Below the pieces are notes generated by a model, which had not been told where the DNA came from, ran no database searches, and saw only the letters and a list, made by a program, of their open reading frames with translations. A stretch of DNA of 64,000 nucleotides from Lacimicrobium alkaliphilum (GTDB lineage: Bacteria; Pseudomonadota; Gammaproteobacteria; Enterobacterales; Alteromonadaceae). How positions within the stretch are numbered: the first letter of the stretch is position 1; each line of letters opens with the position of its first letter. The position numbers and the translations under genes are program-made. The DNA lies in the NCBI RefSeq assembly GCF_002591895.1, contig NZ_NISX01000005.1:62001-126000 (forward strand), written 5' to 3'. Positions 1 through 8,433 of this stretch are shown here, one piece after another.

Positions 1-50
1 ACAGTCAGTTTGCGATTCCACAAACTTGCTCTGGCAAGACTAATCAGCAT
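1..50 (-). CDS. ABC transporter permease, N-terminal fragment (runs off window)
   Basis: Reading leftward from an ATG at 50, the first residues are MLISLARASLWNRKLT, the typical start of a MacB/FtsX-type permease: an amphipathic segment before the first membrane helix. The ATG overlaps the stop of the upstream ATPase gene by 7 bases, so the two are translationally coupled and presumably form one transporter. Only 16 full codons are in the window. The family call rests on this short motif plus the partner ATPase, and the substrate is not visible. Confidence 0.6.
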   Translation of the reverse strand, partial: MLISLARASLWNRKLT

Positions 51-721
51 ACCTGCTCCTTGGTGACACAATTGAGTTCAGAAAGGCTTTGTTGTTGATC
101 GAAATGTCCCGCAAGTGACTTATCATGACTGACAAACACAACACTTGCCTGGTTTCGGTCACAGCATTGGAGTAGTAAATCCACGAACTGATCGCGCAAC
201 TCTGAGTCCAGTGCTGATGTGGGCTCATCGGCGATAATAATCTCAGGATGATTGAACAGTGCCCTCGCTACAGCAACCCGCTGTTGTTGTCCGACACTGA
301 GTTCACCGGCTTTACGCTCCAGCATTGCAGAATTTAGCTGCAACTGATCAGTAATCTGTTGCAAATGATCAGGCTCAACAGACTCCGTTCGGCCAAAGTG
401 CGCTGCCAGCAGAATATTTTGCCGCACACTGAGATAAGGTAATAAATTAAACTGCTGGAATATAACCCCAATATGCCTGGCCCGAAAACGATCCCGCGCA
501 CCGGCTCTGATACTGCTCAGCTCTTGTGAAAGCACTCTGATACTGCCCTCTTGTGGCGTAAGAATGCCACACAGCAGATTCAGCAACGTGGATTTTCCAC
601 TTCCTGATGGCCCGTACAAAAACACCTTCTGGCCTTTTTCAACCTGCCAGTGTTCAATATTCAGTACAGCCTTGTCTTGCCAGGCAAATTTTACCTTATC
701 AAGCTGAATTACCGGGTCCAT
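44..721 (-). CDS. ABC transporter ATP-binding protein, LolD/MacB type, Zur-linked
   Basis: This 225-residue ATPase drives a membrane transporter by ATP hydrolysis at the inner face of the cytoplasmic membrane. Walker A (GPSGSGKST) is at about 37-45, the Q-loop near 89-90, the LSVGQ signature at 141-145 and Walker B (IIIADE) at 161-166, so all catalytic elements are present. The length fits LolD/MacB/FtsE-type ATPases that pair with FtsX-like permeases, and such a permease starts in the overlapping reading frame. A Zur-type palindrome lies 25 bases before the start. This suggests a zinc-starvation role like that of the MacB-type component of the Vibrio zrg zinc system, but that is inference. 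The rest of the operon is outside the window. Confidence 0.85.
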   Translation of the reverse strand: MDPVIQLDKVKFAWQDKAVLNIEHWQVEKGQKVFLYGPSGSGKSTLLNLLCGILTPQEGSIRVLSQELSSIRAGARDRFRARHIGVIFQQFNLLPYLSVRQNILLAAHFGRTESVEPDHLQQITDQLQLNSAMLERKAGELSVGQQQRVAVARALFNHPEIIIADEPTSALDSELRDQFVDLLLQCCDRNQASVVFVSHDKSLAGHFDQQQSLSELNCVTKEQVC

Positions 722-745
722 AGCACCTCGCCCTGAATTGATTTT

Positions 746-758
746 GTTATAATATAAC
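746..758. promoter_or_regulatory. Zur-type operator upstream of the ABC transporter operon
   Basis: The sequence GTTATAATATAAC is a perfect inverted repeat around a central base and matches the gammaproteobacterial Zur core (GTTATAnTATAAC). It ends about 25 bases before the ATPase start codon, where a repressor would cover the promoter. It resembles the boxes before the ZnuD-like receptor gene at 8434 and 8521. Confidence 0.75.
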
Positions 759-806
759 CTTTACTCGAATAGGTGTCAGCAAAGCGGGGAAGACTTATTT
801 GGTTAT

Positions 807-879
807 AACCACGGAGGCACAGAGCGCACAGAGATTTGAATGATTAACCGCTTTGACCTTTTTCGTGTTTTTCGTGGCC
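807..879 (+). repeat. Dispersed repeat, ACCACGGAGGCAC type, copy 1
   Basis: This stretch beginning AACCACGGAGGCACAGAG and ending in TTTTTCGTGTTTTTCGTGG is repeated almost exactly at 1167-1247. Shorter variants occur at 1258-1286 and, inverted, at 1400-1432. It is non-coding; translation yields only low-complexity spurious peptides. Repeats of this cacggagg/cacagagg flavour are dispersed in many bacterial genomes with unknown function. Confidence 0.8.
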
Positions 880-921
880 AGAGGTCAGTTCCTGAAAACT
901 GAAAGCTGATAAATTTTCTGA

Positions 922-996
922 CTCTGCGACCTCAGCGACTCTGCGAGATCTTAAGCTTTTATTCGTTTGATCTCGCTGAGGCGCGAAGGCGCAGAG
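922..996. repeat. Imperfect large inverted repeat (CTCTGCG...CGCAGAG)
   Basis: The arms 922-950 and 969-996 are reverse complements at about 24 of 29 positions and flank an 18-base AT-rich loop. Transcribed, this would fold into a long stem. A similar palindrome built from the same CTCTGCG/CGCAGAG words occurs at 61325-61393, also next to the 51-base repeat described at 1100-1150. Confidence 0.7.
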
Positions 997-1099
997 ATGT
1001 TAACACCCTTTCCACGCTCTGTGGCTCGATGGTGAAGTTCGCTTTTCGTGTGGTTGGTCATCAAGAACAAGGCGCTGGATTCCCGCTAACTACATGCGG

Positions 1100-1150
1100 G
1101 AAAGACGCCCGGTCATGCCCGAGTGCCGTTAGCGGGCATCCAGTGACCTT
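1100..1150 (-). repeat. 51-bp dispersed repeat, copy 1 (inverted copy at 61410)
   Basis: The reverse complement of this segment matches 61410-61460 at 45 of 51 positions, including an unbroken 15-base run CACTCGGGCATGACC. Both copies lie beside CTCTGCG-type palindromes, so the two ends of the window carry the same composite in opposite orientation. No gene is seen here. Confidence 0.8.
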
Positions 1151-1166
1151 TACGAAAGACATGATT

Positions 1167-1247
1167 AACCACGGAGGCACACTGAGAACAGAGATTTGAA
1201 TGATTAAGTGCTTTGACTTTTTCGTGTTTTTCGTGCCTTTCGTGGTC
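1167..1247 (+). repeat. Dispersed repeat, ACCACGGAGGCAC type, copy 2
   Basis: This is the second long copy of the 807-879 repeat with small changes. A shorter relative follows at 1258-1286 (AAACCACAGAGACACGGAGG) and an inverted one lies at 1400-1432. The whole 722-1485 interval is repeat material without a supportable gene. Confidence 0.8.
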
Positions 1248-1489
1248 AAAAGCTTTTAAACCACAGAGACACGGAGGACACAGAGGTATCATAATTTAAG
1301 CCTTTAGTTCTCAGATCAAGCGCAGGGCAGAAACTAATTCGCCTGACAACGCAGCGTAGCCATACAAGTCCAATAAATTGGAATCTACATGGTATTGCTC
1401 TTCTCTGTGCTCTCTGTGCCTCTGTGGTTAAAATGGCGTTTGAGGAGTGTTTTCGTAGACCTTTACTGTCAAAACCCGACCTACATTGC

Positions 1490-1519
1490 GGGAGAATTTT
1501 AGAACAGCTTTAGCTGGCC
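1490..1519 (+). repeat. 30-bp repeat, GGGAGAATTTTAG type, copy near csp
   Basis: This segment is identical at 29 of 30 positions to 4416-4445, and its last 19 bases recur inverted at 61209-61227. It sits just 3' of the cold-shock gene before its terminator, as the second copy sits 3' of the AztD-like gene. It shares the GGGA..TTTTAG.ACAGC core with the tRNA-linked repeats. Confidence 0.8.
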
Positions 1520-1553
1520 TGCGCAGCAGGTTAACTACATGGATGTAGTTAAC

Positions 1554-1582
1554 AAAAAAGCCGCTGAAATCAGCGGCTTTTA
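1554..1582 (-). terminator. Rho-independent terminator of the cold-shock gene
   Basis: Arms AAAGCCGCTGA (1557-1567) and TCAGCGGCTTT (1570-1580) form an 11-bp stem. Reading leftward it is followed by a T-run. It lies about 40 bases past the csp stop codon. T-rich flanks on both sides could make it bidirectional. Confidence 0.85.
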
Positions 1583-1622
1583 AAGAATTCGTCATTTGGC
1601 TTGTAAACAAGCCTGTCAGAAT

Positions 1623-1832
1623 TTACTGGGGAACTACGTTAACGGCCTGAGGACCTTTTTGACCTTGTTCTACTTCAAAAGAAACAGATTGGCCTTCTAC
1701 CAGTGTTTTGAATCCGTCACCAGAGATTGCGCGGAAGTGAACAAACACGTCCTTACTGCTGTCTGCAGGTGTAATGAAACCAAAACCTTTATCTTCGTTA
1801 AACCACTTAACGGTACCAGTTGTTTTTGACAT
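1623..1832 (-). CDS. CspA-family cold-shock protein
   Basis: This 69-residue single cold-shock domain binds single-stranded RNA or DNA and melts mRNA structure. RNP1 (KGFGFI) and RNP2 (DVFVHF) are intact, with the conserved TVKWFN start. The length is normal. The 5' side (1833-2095) holds an AT-repeat run near 1849-1862 and no other gene, leaving room for the long leader typical of csp transcripts. Which paralogue (cspA, C, D or E) cannot be decided from sequence alone. Confidence 0.95.
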   Translation of the reverse strand: MSKTTGTVKWFNEDKGFGFITPADSSKDVFVHFRAISGDGFKTLVEGQSVSFEVEQGQKGPQAVNVVPQ

Positions 1833-2095
1833 TTAAGTCTCCAAAAAACATATATATATAACTAACGCTCAACACATAATGTGATGAGTAATAATGCCTG
1901 CGAATCTGATTAATTATTTGGGCAACACGCAAAGACTTAATGACAAAAACGTTTGAGGTAAATGTAGCAATAGATCTTAAAGCATAACTATGTTGTAAAT
2001 AACGGGTCTGACGCTGCAGGCCGGGATCTACAATAACAGCTTTTCCCCCTTTGTACAGCTTTAAATAACAATTAAACGAATTACTTAGCGATTTC

Positions 2096-3094
2096 TCAGC
2101 GTATTTGCACCTGCTGCAAGGCCTGTTCCAGTGAGTCAAATTCATTTTCACTGTCGCTGATACACTCCAGGCGACTATCCAGGCCCTCAGTCAACTCACT
2201 GGTACTGAGAACACCGTCAACCTGATTAAACACAAACCAACCCTTGTCCGTGTACATAATGGCCTTAACACGCTGCATATCCAGTCCTAAAAGCAACGAC
2301 ATCAATGCAGTAAAATTAAAGCACGCAGAGGGCGCGAATACCCAGCCGCAGCTATAAAACCCATCAGCACGAGCCTGACGGCGAATAAAACCGGTATCAG
2401 GTGCACTGAGGGCCTCCAGTGCTTCGGTACTGTCTTCTGTCCGGTCTCGTTGTGCATTTATCAGCGACTGGCCAAATCCGGCCTTACCCTGTAACCAGTT
2501 CGGCTCCAGCTGTCCCTGAGTGACAGAAGTAATCTCCCCCTGATACCCCAGCTCCATTGCCAGTGCTTTTAGTGAATCAGGATCATCAGGCTGGTAAAGA
2601 TCCGACTTATTGGCAACTAATCTGTCTGCCACCTGAATTTGCTGACGAAAAATCGGATGTTCACTGTAGCGCTTATCTTTGGCTTTGCGGGCATCCACCA
2701 GTGTCAGGGTCTGACGCAGATCAAGAATGCCGCGATAATGCTCTGCACTTAAGCTTTGCAGGACCTCAAGGGGATGACCCAGGCCTGTGGGTTCGATTAA
2801 CAGGCGATCGGGCTTGCTCTGGGCCAGCAATAAATTCAGCGCTATTTGCATCGGCAGACCAGAGGTGCAACACATACATCCCCCCGGCACCTCTTTGATA
2901 TACAACTGCTTGTTATCACCATTTTGTCTGAGCATATTGCCGTCGATGCCAACCTCACCGAATTCATTCACCAGCACCGCCCAGATTTCACCCTCTGGTT
3001 TGTGACTGAGTAAATGCTGTATGGCAGTAGATTTTCCAACGCCAAGAAAGCCGGTAATGATATTAGTAGGAACCGCCTGCTTAATTATCTTCAC
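2096..3094 (-). CDS. COG0523/CobW-family GTPase, probable metal chaperone
   Basis: This is a 332-residue G3E GTPase. Walker A (GFLGVGKS) is at 15-22, the metal-binding GGCMCC motif at 71-76 and NKSD at 162-165, with a CobW C-terminal domain after about residue 240. Family members insert or allocate metals such as zinc using GTP. The start is GTG at 3094 with an AGGAGG ribosome site. It follows chrA by 41 bases on the same strand, so they are likely co-transcribed. There is no Zur box directly before this pair, but the neighbouring zinc genes support a zinc role. The His-rich linker of many zinc-type members is absent, so the metal is inferred. Confidence 0.85.
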   Translation of the reverse strand: MKIIKQAVPTNIITGFLGVGKSTAIQHLLSHKPEGEIWAVLVNEFGEVGIDGNMLRQNGDNKQLYIKEVPGGCMCCTSGLPMQIALNLLLAQSKPDRLLIEPTGLGHPLEVLQSLSAEHYRGILDLRQTLTLVDARKAKDKRYSEHPIFRQQIQVADRLVANKSDLYQPDDPDSLKALAMELGYQGEITSVTQGQLEPNWLQGKAGFGQSLINAQRDRTEDSTEALEALSAPDTGFIRRQARADGFYSCGWVFAPSACFNFTALMSLLLGLDMQRVKAIMYTDKGWFVFNQVDGVLSTSELTEGLDSRLECISDSENEFDSLEQALQQVQIR

Positions 3095-3135
3095 TTAATA
3101 CCTCCTTGCGCGAAAACCTCATCCGCTCAGACCTG

Positions 3136-4338
3136 CTAATGCCAGCCCAAACCTGCGGCTACAGCACAAAACAGTACCACCAGGTAAGGCGGAACCTTCC
3201 AGAACATCAACATGGCAAAAGCCAGCAATGCCAGAGAAAAGTCCAGAGCAGTAAGGATTCCACTTTGCCAGACCGGTTGATAGAAAGCCGCCATCAGGAT
3301 CCCCACCACGGCGGCATTGATACCTTTGAGTGCCTGCTGCACTGAAGAAAAACGCCGTAGTGATGACCAGAAAGGTAACGCCCCCATCACCAGTAAAAAG
3401 GCCGGCACAAATATCGCTATCAGCGCCACTGCAGCTCCTGAAACACCGCTAATCGGCCCCTGTGCTGACCCGCCAAGAAACGCTGCAAAGGTAAACAGCG
3501 GACCGGGCACCGCCTGCACCGCACCATATCCGGCCAGAAAAGTGTCATTACTGACCATTCCCGTTGGCACGACTTCGGCCTGTAACAGGGGCAGCACCAC
3601 ATGACCACCGCCAAACACCAGTGCCCCGGCCCGATAAAAGCGGTCAAAAAGTTCCAGCAGCGGATTGCCGGTACTGTTTGCCAGTAGCGGCAACAATGCC
3701 AGAAACAGGGCGAAAATAAGCAGCAGTAAACCACCGGTTCGTTTGCTCAGTGGTACTGTCATTGCATCATGCTGTGGATGATGCTCAGAGGTACCCAGCA
3801 GCCACCACCCCGCCAGACCGCCGGCAAGGATTAACGCCTTCTGAGCTCCCACACCCGGCAGCATCAACAACACCACGGCGGATAGCACCCCAATACTGAT
3901 ACGGGGCAGATCAGGGCATAAATTCCGCCCCATGCCCCAAAGGGCCTGCGCGACGACGGCCACCGCCACCACTTTCAGGCCATGCAGCCAGTCATTGCCA
4001 AAATATTGCGTTATTTCGCCGGAATACAGCGCAAATAGCAGCATGATAACCGCAGATGGCAAGGTAAAACCCAGCCAGGATGCCAGTGCACCGCGGATGC
4101 CGCCCCATTGCAAACCCAGACCGATCCCCACCTGGCTACTTGCGGGTCCTGGCATAAACTGACACACCGCCACCAGCTCAGCATAGGCCTGTTCACTCAA
4201 CCATTTGCGCTTTTCGACAAATTCGTGCCGAAAATACCCCAGGTGTGCCACCGGGCCACCAAAGCTGGTTAACCCCAAGCGTAAAAATATGCCTAAAAGG
4301 GTAAAAAAGCCAAGTCTGGGGATTTTCTCTGAAGCCAT
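3136..4338 (-). CDS. chrA: ChrA-type chromate transporter
   Basis: This polytopic inner-membrane protein of about 400 residues has two homologous CHR domains, each with the FGGP and PGP signatures (TSFGGP and FMPGP in the first half, VFGGGH and AVPGP in the second). Family members export chromate or related oxyanions. An in-frame ATG at 4374 exists, but the start at 4338 (MASEKIPR) leads directly into the conserved N-terminus. The gene precedes the metal GTPase in one transcription unit. Many ChrA proteins have no proven substrate, so chromate export is a family inference. Confidence 0.85.
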   Translation of the reverse strand: MASEKIPRLGFFTLLGIFLRLGLTSFGGPVAHLGYFRHEFVEKRKWLSEQAYAELVAVCQFMPGPASSQVGIGLGLQWGGIRGALASWLGFTLPSAVIMLLFALYSGEITQYFGNDWLHGLKVVAVAVVAQALWGMGRNLCPDLPRISIGVLSAVVLLMLPGVGAQKALILAGGLAGWWLLGTSEHHPQHDAMTVPLSKRTGGLLLLIFALFLALLPLLANSTGNPLLELFDRFYRAGALVFGGGHVVLPLLQAEVVPTGMVSNDTFLAGYGAVQAVPGPLFTFAAFLGGSAQGPISGVSGAAVALIAIFVPAFLLVMGALPFWSSLRRFSSVQQALKGINAAVVGILMAAFYQPVWQSGILTALDFSLALLAFAMLMFWKVPPYLVVLFCAVAAGLGWH

Positions 4339-4415
4339 CTCAAATATCGCTATATATCCGGATATAGTTAACAAAACAGACTAAACGATTAACCGCGTCC
4401 AATCACTAAAATTCC

Positions 4416-4445
4416 GGGAGAATTTTAGGACAGCTTTAGCTGGCC
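4416..4445 (+). repeat. 30-bp repeat, GGGAGAATTTTAG type, copy near AztD-like gene
   Basis: This copy matches 1490-1519 at 29 of 30 bases. It lies between the chrA start and the terminator of the AztD-like gene, again in the 3' region of a leftward gene. Confidence 0.8.
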
Positions 4446-4479
4446 CTCTTAGAGGGTGAGTCTCAGGGAAGAGGTGAAC

Positions 4480-4505
4480 AAAAAAGGTGACCTGCACCAC
4501 CTTTT
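4480..4505 (-). terminator. Rho-independent terminator after the ZnuD/AztD-like unit
   Basis: Arms AAAAGGTG (4482-4489) and CACCTTTT (4498-4505) form the stem, and reading leftward a T-run follows. It lies about 20 bases past the stop of the His-rich lipoprotein gene and separates it from chrA. Confidence 0.8.
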
Positions 4506-4526
4506 GTTATTCAACGTAAAGCAGGA

Positions 4527-5870
4527 TCAGTGATCGTGCCCCTCTTCTTCTGCACCAATCCCCAACCAGAGGATCTTATCCGGGGTAAAATCCAGTTCCA
4601 GCTCGGCGGTGATTTCGGCACTGTCCAGATCCACGGTAACGATATGCCCGGCGATAAGATCTGAGATATAAATCACATCCTGGCTATGGGATATTGCCAT
4701 TGAAAAGCCGCTGCCTTCAGGCATCGAATCCGCTTCCTCACTGACATGCACTTTGGCGCCAAATTCCCAGGGAGACGCTTCTTCGCCAGCATCATGGTCA
4801 TGATCGTGATGCTCAAGGATACTAAGATGACCGCTGTCATCCAGCACCACAAAGCCTTCACCATGTTCGACAAAGCCATATCCTACAGGGCGCGCATTAT
4901 CTTCATTCTGCCAATCGATGCTCAACATTTCTCCATCTTCAGGGTCAATGGAAAACAGCGTTGTACCTGCGATACCGATAAAAATCTCGTTATCATGATG
5001 GCCTGCGAGAGTACCAATCCGCATACCTTCCGCAAAGTCATCGGTATTAACAATTTTACTGGCGGTAAAATTATTGCCGCTTTGTTCGATCAACACTACG
5101 CCGTCTGTACAGGCAAAGCTGATAAAGTCATGATTCTGAGCACTACCATGTAATCCCGGGCAACTGACATCAAAGACCAGCTCTATATCGAAATGATCAT
5201 CATGCTGATGATAAAGGGCAATCTTATCCGGTAGCGTACTATCGCTGTCTGCGTCACGAACAGTTGAGAGCAGATACTCACCGCGAACTTGTGCTGCACC
5301 ATGCATATGGGTGTTGTAACTTAACAGCGGATATTCACCATCATCTTCGACAGTGTGTTCATCGAACACTGCAACCCCGGCGGGAATGCCCGTAACAGCG
5401 TTGCCATCAAAAAATACTGCGGTTTGTCCTTCGCCATAGGTAATATGGGTGGGGCGACTGTCATTAAGGGTAAAAGCGGCCAAGGCCGGATCCTGTTCAA
5501 ACGCGTCAAAGTGGTCACCATGTTCTTCCTGCCAGAGTCCACCGTCCAGAAATTCCACCAGGTCCTGGTTACGTTGCACCAACATGGCATATCTTGAGCC
5601 TGAAGTGGCATATAAAGCACTAACCGGATTCACCGTAGTAAAGTCAGCCATCAGATCGTTATCATTTAGATCAAAAACACTAACCTGGTTGGCATCTTTT
5701 GCACTGACAATCAGGCGGCCGGCACTGCTATGTTCATCACCGTGATCATCGTCATGGTCGTCTTCAACGATTGGCTCTTTTTCCACTATTGTGGTGGTAG
5801 CATCACCACAACCACCCAGTAGTGCGGCAGATACCATCAGGGCCAATAAACTTACTTTGGATTGCATCAT
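4527..5870 (-). CDS. His-rich periplasmic lipoprotein, AztD-like zinc chaperone (beta-propeller)
   Basis: This 447-residue lipoprotein has a lipobox (LLGGC, Cys about 21) after a short signal peptide. It then has an acidic His/Asp run (DDHDDDHGDEH), repeated propeller-like blades, CPGLHGSAQNH in the middle, a second HHDHDHD cluster and a terminal EEEGHDH. AztD proteins are periplasmic beta-propellers that bind zinc and pass it to uptake systems. It follows the ZnuD-like receptor by 69 bases on the same strand and so is probably under the same Zur boxes. Its likely role is to take zinc from the receptor in the periplasm. The propeller fold is inferred from family resemblance. Confidence 0.75.
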   Translation of the reverse strand: MMQSKVSLLALMVSAALLGGCGDATTTIVEKEPIVEDDHDDDHGDEHSSAGRLIVSAKDANQVSVFDLNDNDLMADFTTVNPVSALYATSGSRYAMLVQRNQDLVEFLDGGLWQEEHGDHFDAFEQDPALAAFTLNDSRPTHITYGEGQTAVFFDGNAVTGIPAGVAVFDEHTVEDDGEYPLLSYNTHMHGAAQVRGEYLLSTVRDADSDSTLPDKIALYHQHDDHFDIELVFDVSCPGLHGSAQNHDFISFACTDGVVLIEQSGNNFTASKIVNTDDFAEGMRIGTLAGHHDNEIFIGIAGTTLFSIDPEDGEMLSIDWQNEDNARPVGYGFVEHGEGFVVLDDSGHLSILEHHDHDHDAGEEASPWEFGAKVHVSEEADSMPEGSGFSMAISHSQDVIYISDLIAGHIVTVDLDSAEITAELELDFTPDKILWLGIGAEEEGHDH

Positions 5871-5939
5871 TCTTATTCCCTTGTATTTTCGACTGAATAT
5901 TTTGACGCAGAGAGCATTGCACTCTCTGCCTGAACTAAA

Positions 5940-8417
5940 TCAGAAGTAACCGCGCACGCCGACGGCCAGAGAACGGCCCGGTAACGGTGCGATGTCTTTT
6001 AAGAAAGAGGTATGTACCCTGGCCTCTTCATCGGTCAGGTTGCTGCCTTTAAGATAAAAAGCGAGCTCATTGCCGTTCAGCGGCAGGTGATAGGTGACAC
6101 TGGCATCGAGCAGGGTATAACCGGCAGTTTCCGTTTCCAGCTCTGCTATCCTGTCCTGTTTAAAGTAGCGGGTCAGACCAATATCAGCGCTAATCTGATC
6201 CTGCTCGTATTTAAGGTTGGCACCCAGGCGAAGAGGTGGAGTTCTTGGCAGATCACCACCCTGCTTTAATCTGGCACGGATATAATCTCCCTGTACCACC
6301 AGCTTAAAGGGTGCATTAATCTGCCAGCTTAGCTGAGCCTCAAAGCCATGCAGGATGACGTCTTCCTGAGCGAAGATAAATACCGGCAATTCATCAGCAT
6401 GCAACTCCTCTTCAGCGCCATGTTCTTCCTCGTCATGACCATGCTCATCTTCACCGTGATCATGTCCGTCGCCGGCAAAGAGTCCGGTTGCCTGCTGATA
6501 ATAAAAGTCATCAGCCTGGTTATAAAAGGCATTGAGAATAAAACCAAAATCCCCGCTGATTTTGCGCAAACTGATGTCCAGATTAGTGGAAGACTCCAGA
6601 TCCACCTGCTTATCGGTTATATCAAGATAGGGTTCGCCATGTTCATCTTCAAACAGTCCAAAAATAGCGCCCACTTCAAAACTGTTAGTGCCGATATGCG
6701 GGCCGAAAGAGAGTAACTCCGCCGCCGAAGGTGCCCGCTGAGACCGTGACAGTGATAACCCGAGGTTATATCCGGGATGAAAATCCCACACCAGCCCGGC
6801 GGACAAGCTGTAAGGCTCGAATTTATGTTCTGCGCTGAACACCCTGGTCAGTCCTTCAGAATGTTCCTCCTCATGAGCAGATTCATTACCATGGTCTTCT
6901 TCATGAACTTCATCACCATGCACCGCAGATTGGGGAAACATTACTCTGTCGGCACGGACTTCAACACGCTCTATACGGGCACCAAGCTGAACCAGTACAT
7001 CACCAAAATGCCGTTCTTCCATCCAGCCAAGCGCCAGCATCTCGGTGTCGGAGGGCGGGGAAAAGGCTTCGGCGCCCTGCGCTTCAAAATCACTTTGCTT
7101 ATAATGCAGACTCAGGCCACCACGCCAATCATGATAGTGCTGATGTAAAAGCTCAACCCGGGCTTCTTTGCTGGTATTCTTAAATAAAGTCCCTACCTCA
7201 CCCGCTTCGATTTCTGCATGCTCATAATCGGTATAGGCAAACCTGGTATTAACGCCGCTGATAAAGGCATGATCGAAGCTTAGTTCGCTCAAAAGCTGAA
7301 ATCTGTCCTGCTGCATATCGGCGTAAACGGCTTCCTCGCCCTCTGCTTCCTCATCATGGTCATGCTCCTCTTCATCGCCATGTGCATGACCGGGAATGCC
7401 ATATTCGCGATCCATGCGGCCATAGGAGAATCCAACAAAGCCATTATCCAGCAGGTAACTGCTACCCAGAGTAAAACCCTGGGATTCCGATCCGGTATTC
7501 TCTACCCGCCCGTACCCTTCTTCTTCATGTTCATGAGCATGATCATCGTGCTCTGACTCTGTTTCTGCATGGCCGGGAATACGGTAATCATCACTCTCAC
7601 GCCAAAAACCATCCACATACAGGCCAACGTTTCCACTGCCGGTATTCAACGATGCCGAAGCCAGTTTCTGGTTGTTGACCGAGTCTCGCTCCAGTGTTGT
7701 TTCCCCGCGGGTAACAGTGTCTTTGGGAACACGATTGTCCACCACATTCACCACGCCGCCTATGGCGCCACTGCCATAAAACAATGTGGAAGGACCACGC
7801 AGCACTTCAATTTGCGTAGCTGTGCTGGTTTCAGACGAAACCAGATGATCGGGCCCCACCCGGGAGGCATCACCGGCATCCAGGCCATTCTGGGTAATCA
7901 TCACCCGCGGCCCGTCAAGGCCACGAATGATGGGGCTGCTGGCAACAGAAGCGTAAAAACTACTATGCACTCCCACTTCGTTTTTCAGGGTATCGCCTAA
8001 GGTTGAGGCCTGGCGCATTCTTAAAGAATCTCCTGCCAGAACGCTGACGGGTATGGAAGACTCCAATGCCGAGGAATGAAAAGGTGTGGCGGTAACATCC
8101 ACCACTTCGATGCTGGTGTTAAGCATGGTCAGGTTCAGGTCTTTTAAGCCTTGTTCAGGAACCTGAACATCCTGATTCAGATGCGCAAAACGCCGGGCTG
8201 ATAAGTGTAACTCCAGAATTCCGGTGCGAACCTTATCAAACTGGAATCTGCCTTGCTGATCAGACACTTGTGTCTGATTGGTACCCATAATCTGTACCCT
8301 GGCCCCTGCCACGGGTTCTCCGGCAGAATCTGTGATACGCCCCTGAAGAGACTGAGCCGCAGCAAGAGGTGAGAGCAAAGCTCCGATAGTGGCCGCCAAT
8401 ATTGTTAGTTGTTTCAT
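5940..8417 (-). CDS. TonB-dependent zinc receptor, ZnuD-like, with His-rich loops
   Basis: This is an 825-residue outer-membrane receptor. A signal peptide of about 21 residues is followed by a carboxypeptidase-regulatory-like domain (about 22-100), a TonB plug (about 105-230, with RGLDGP and VLRGPSTLFYG) and a barrel ending in aromatic GVRGYF. At least four loops carry dense His/Asp/Glu runs such as HDDHAHEHEEE and HGHDEEEH, as in zinc receptors of the ZnuD type. Two Zur-type boxes lie upstream and a GGGAG ribosome site precedes the ATG. The AztD-like gene follows. Copper or nickel cannot be excluded, but the Zur boxes favour zinc. Confidence 0.88.
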   Translation of the reverse strand: MKQLTILAATIGALLSPLAAAQSLQGRITDSAGEPVAGARVQIMGTNQTQVSDQQGRFQFDKVRTGILELHLSARRFAHLNQDVQVPEQGLKDLNLTMLNTSIEVVDVTATPFHSSALESSIPVSVLAGDSLRMRQASTLGDTLKNEVGVHSSFYASVASSPIIRGLDGPRVMITQNGLDAGDASRVGPDHLVSSETSTATQIEVLRGPSTLFYGSGAIGGVVNVVDNRVPKDTVTRGETTLERDSVNNQKLASASLNTGSGNVGLYVDGFWRESDDYRIPGHAETESEHDDHAHEHEEEGYGRVENTGSESQGFTLGSSYLLDNGFVGFSYGRMDREYGIPGHAHGDEEEHDHDEEAEGEEAVYADMQQDRFQLLSELSFDHAFISGVNTRFAYTDYEHAEIEAGEVGTLFKNTSKEARVELLHQHYHDWRGGLSLHYKQSDFEAQGAEAFSPPSDTEMLALGWMEERHFGDVLVQLGARIERVEVRADRVMFPQSAVHGDEVHEEDHGNESAHEEEHSEGLTRVFSAEHKFEPYSLSAGLVWDFHPGYNLGLSLSRSQRAPSAAELLSFGPHIGTNSFEVGAIFGLFEDEHGEPYLDITDKQVDLESSTNLDISLRKISGDFGFILNAFYNQADDFYYQQATGLFAGDGHDHGEDEHGHDEEEHGAEEELHADELPVFIFAQEDVILHGFEAQLSWQINAPFKLVVQGDYIRARLKQGGDLPRTPPLRLGANLKYEQDQISADIGLTRYFKQDRIAELETETAGYTLLDASVTYHLPLNGNELAFYLKGSNLTDEEARVHTSFLKDIAPLPGRSLAVGVRGYF

Positions 8418-8433
8418 TTCACTCCCGAATAAT

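Noticed and set aside
1061..1249. Open frame with Lys/Thr-rich low-complexity start on the minus strand
   Set aside because: It lies wholly inside the ACCACGGAGG-type and 51-bp repeats; the peptide is a typical spurious product of such repeats.
1807..2151. 114-residue open frame between csp and the metal GTPase
   Set aside because: It overlaps both the csp start and the GTPase end on the same strand, has no motif, and covers the csp leader.
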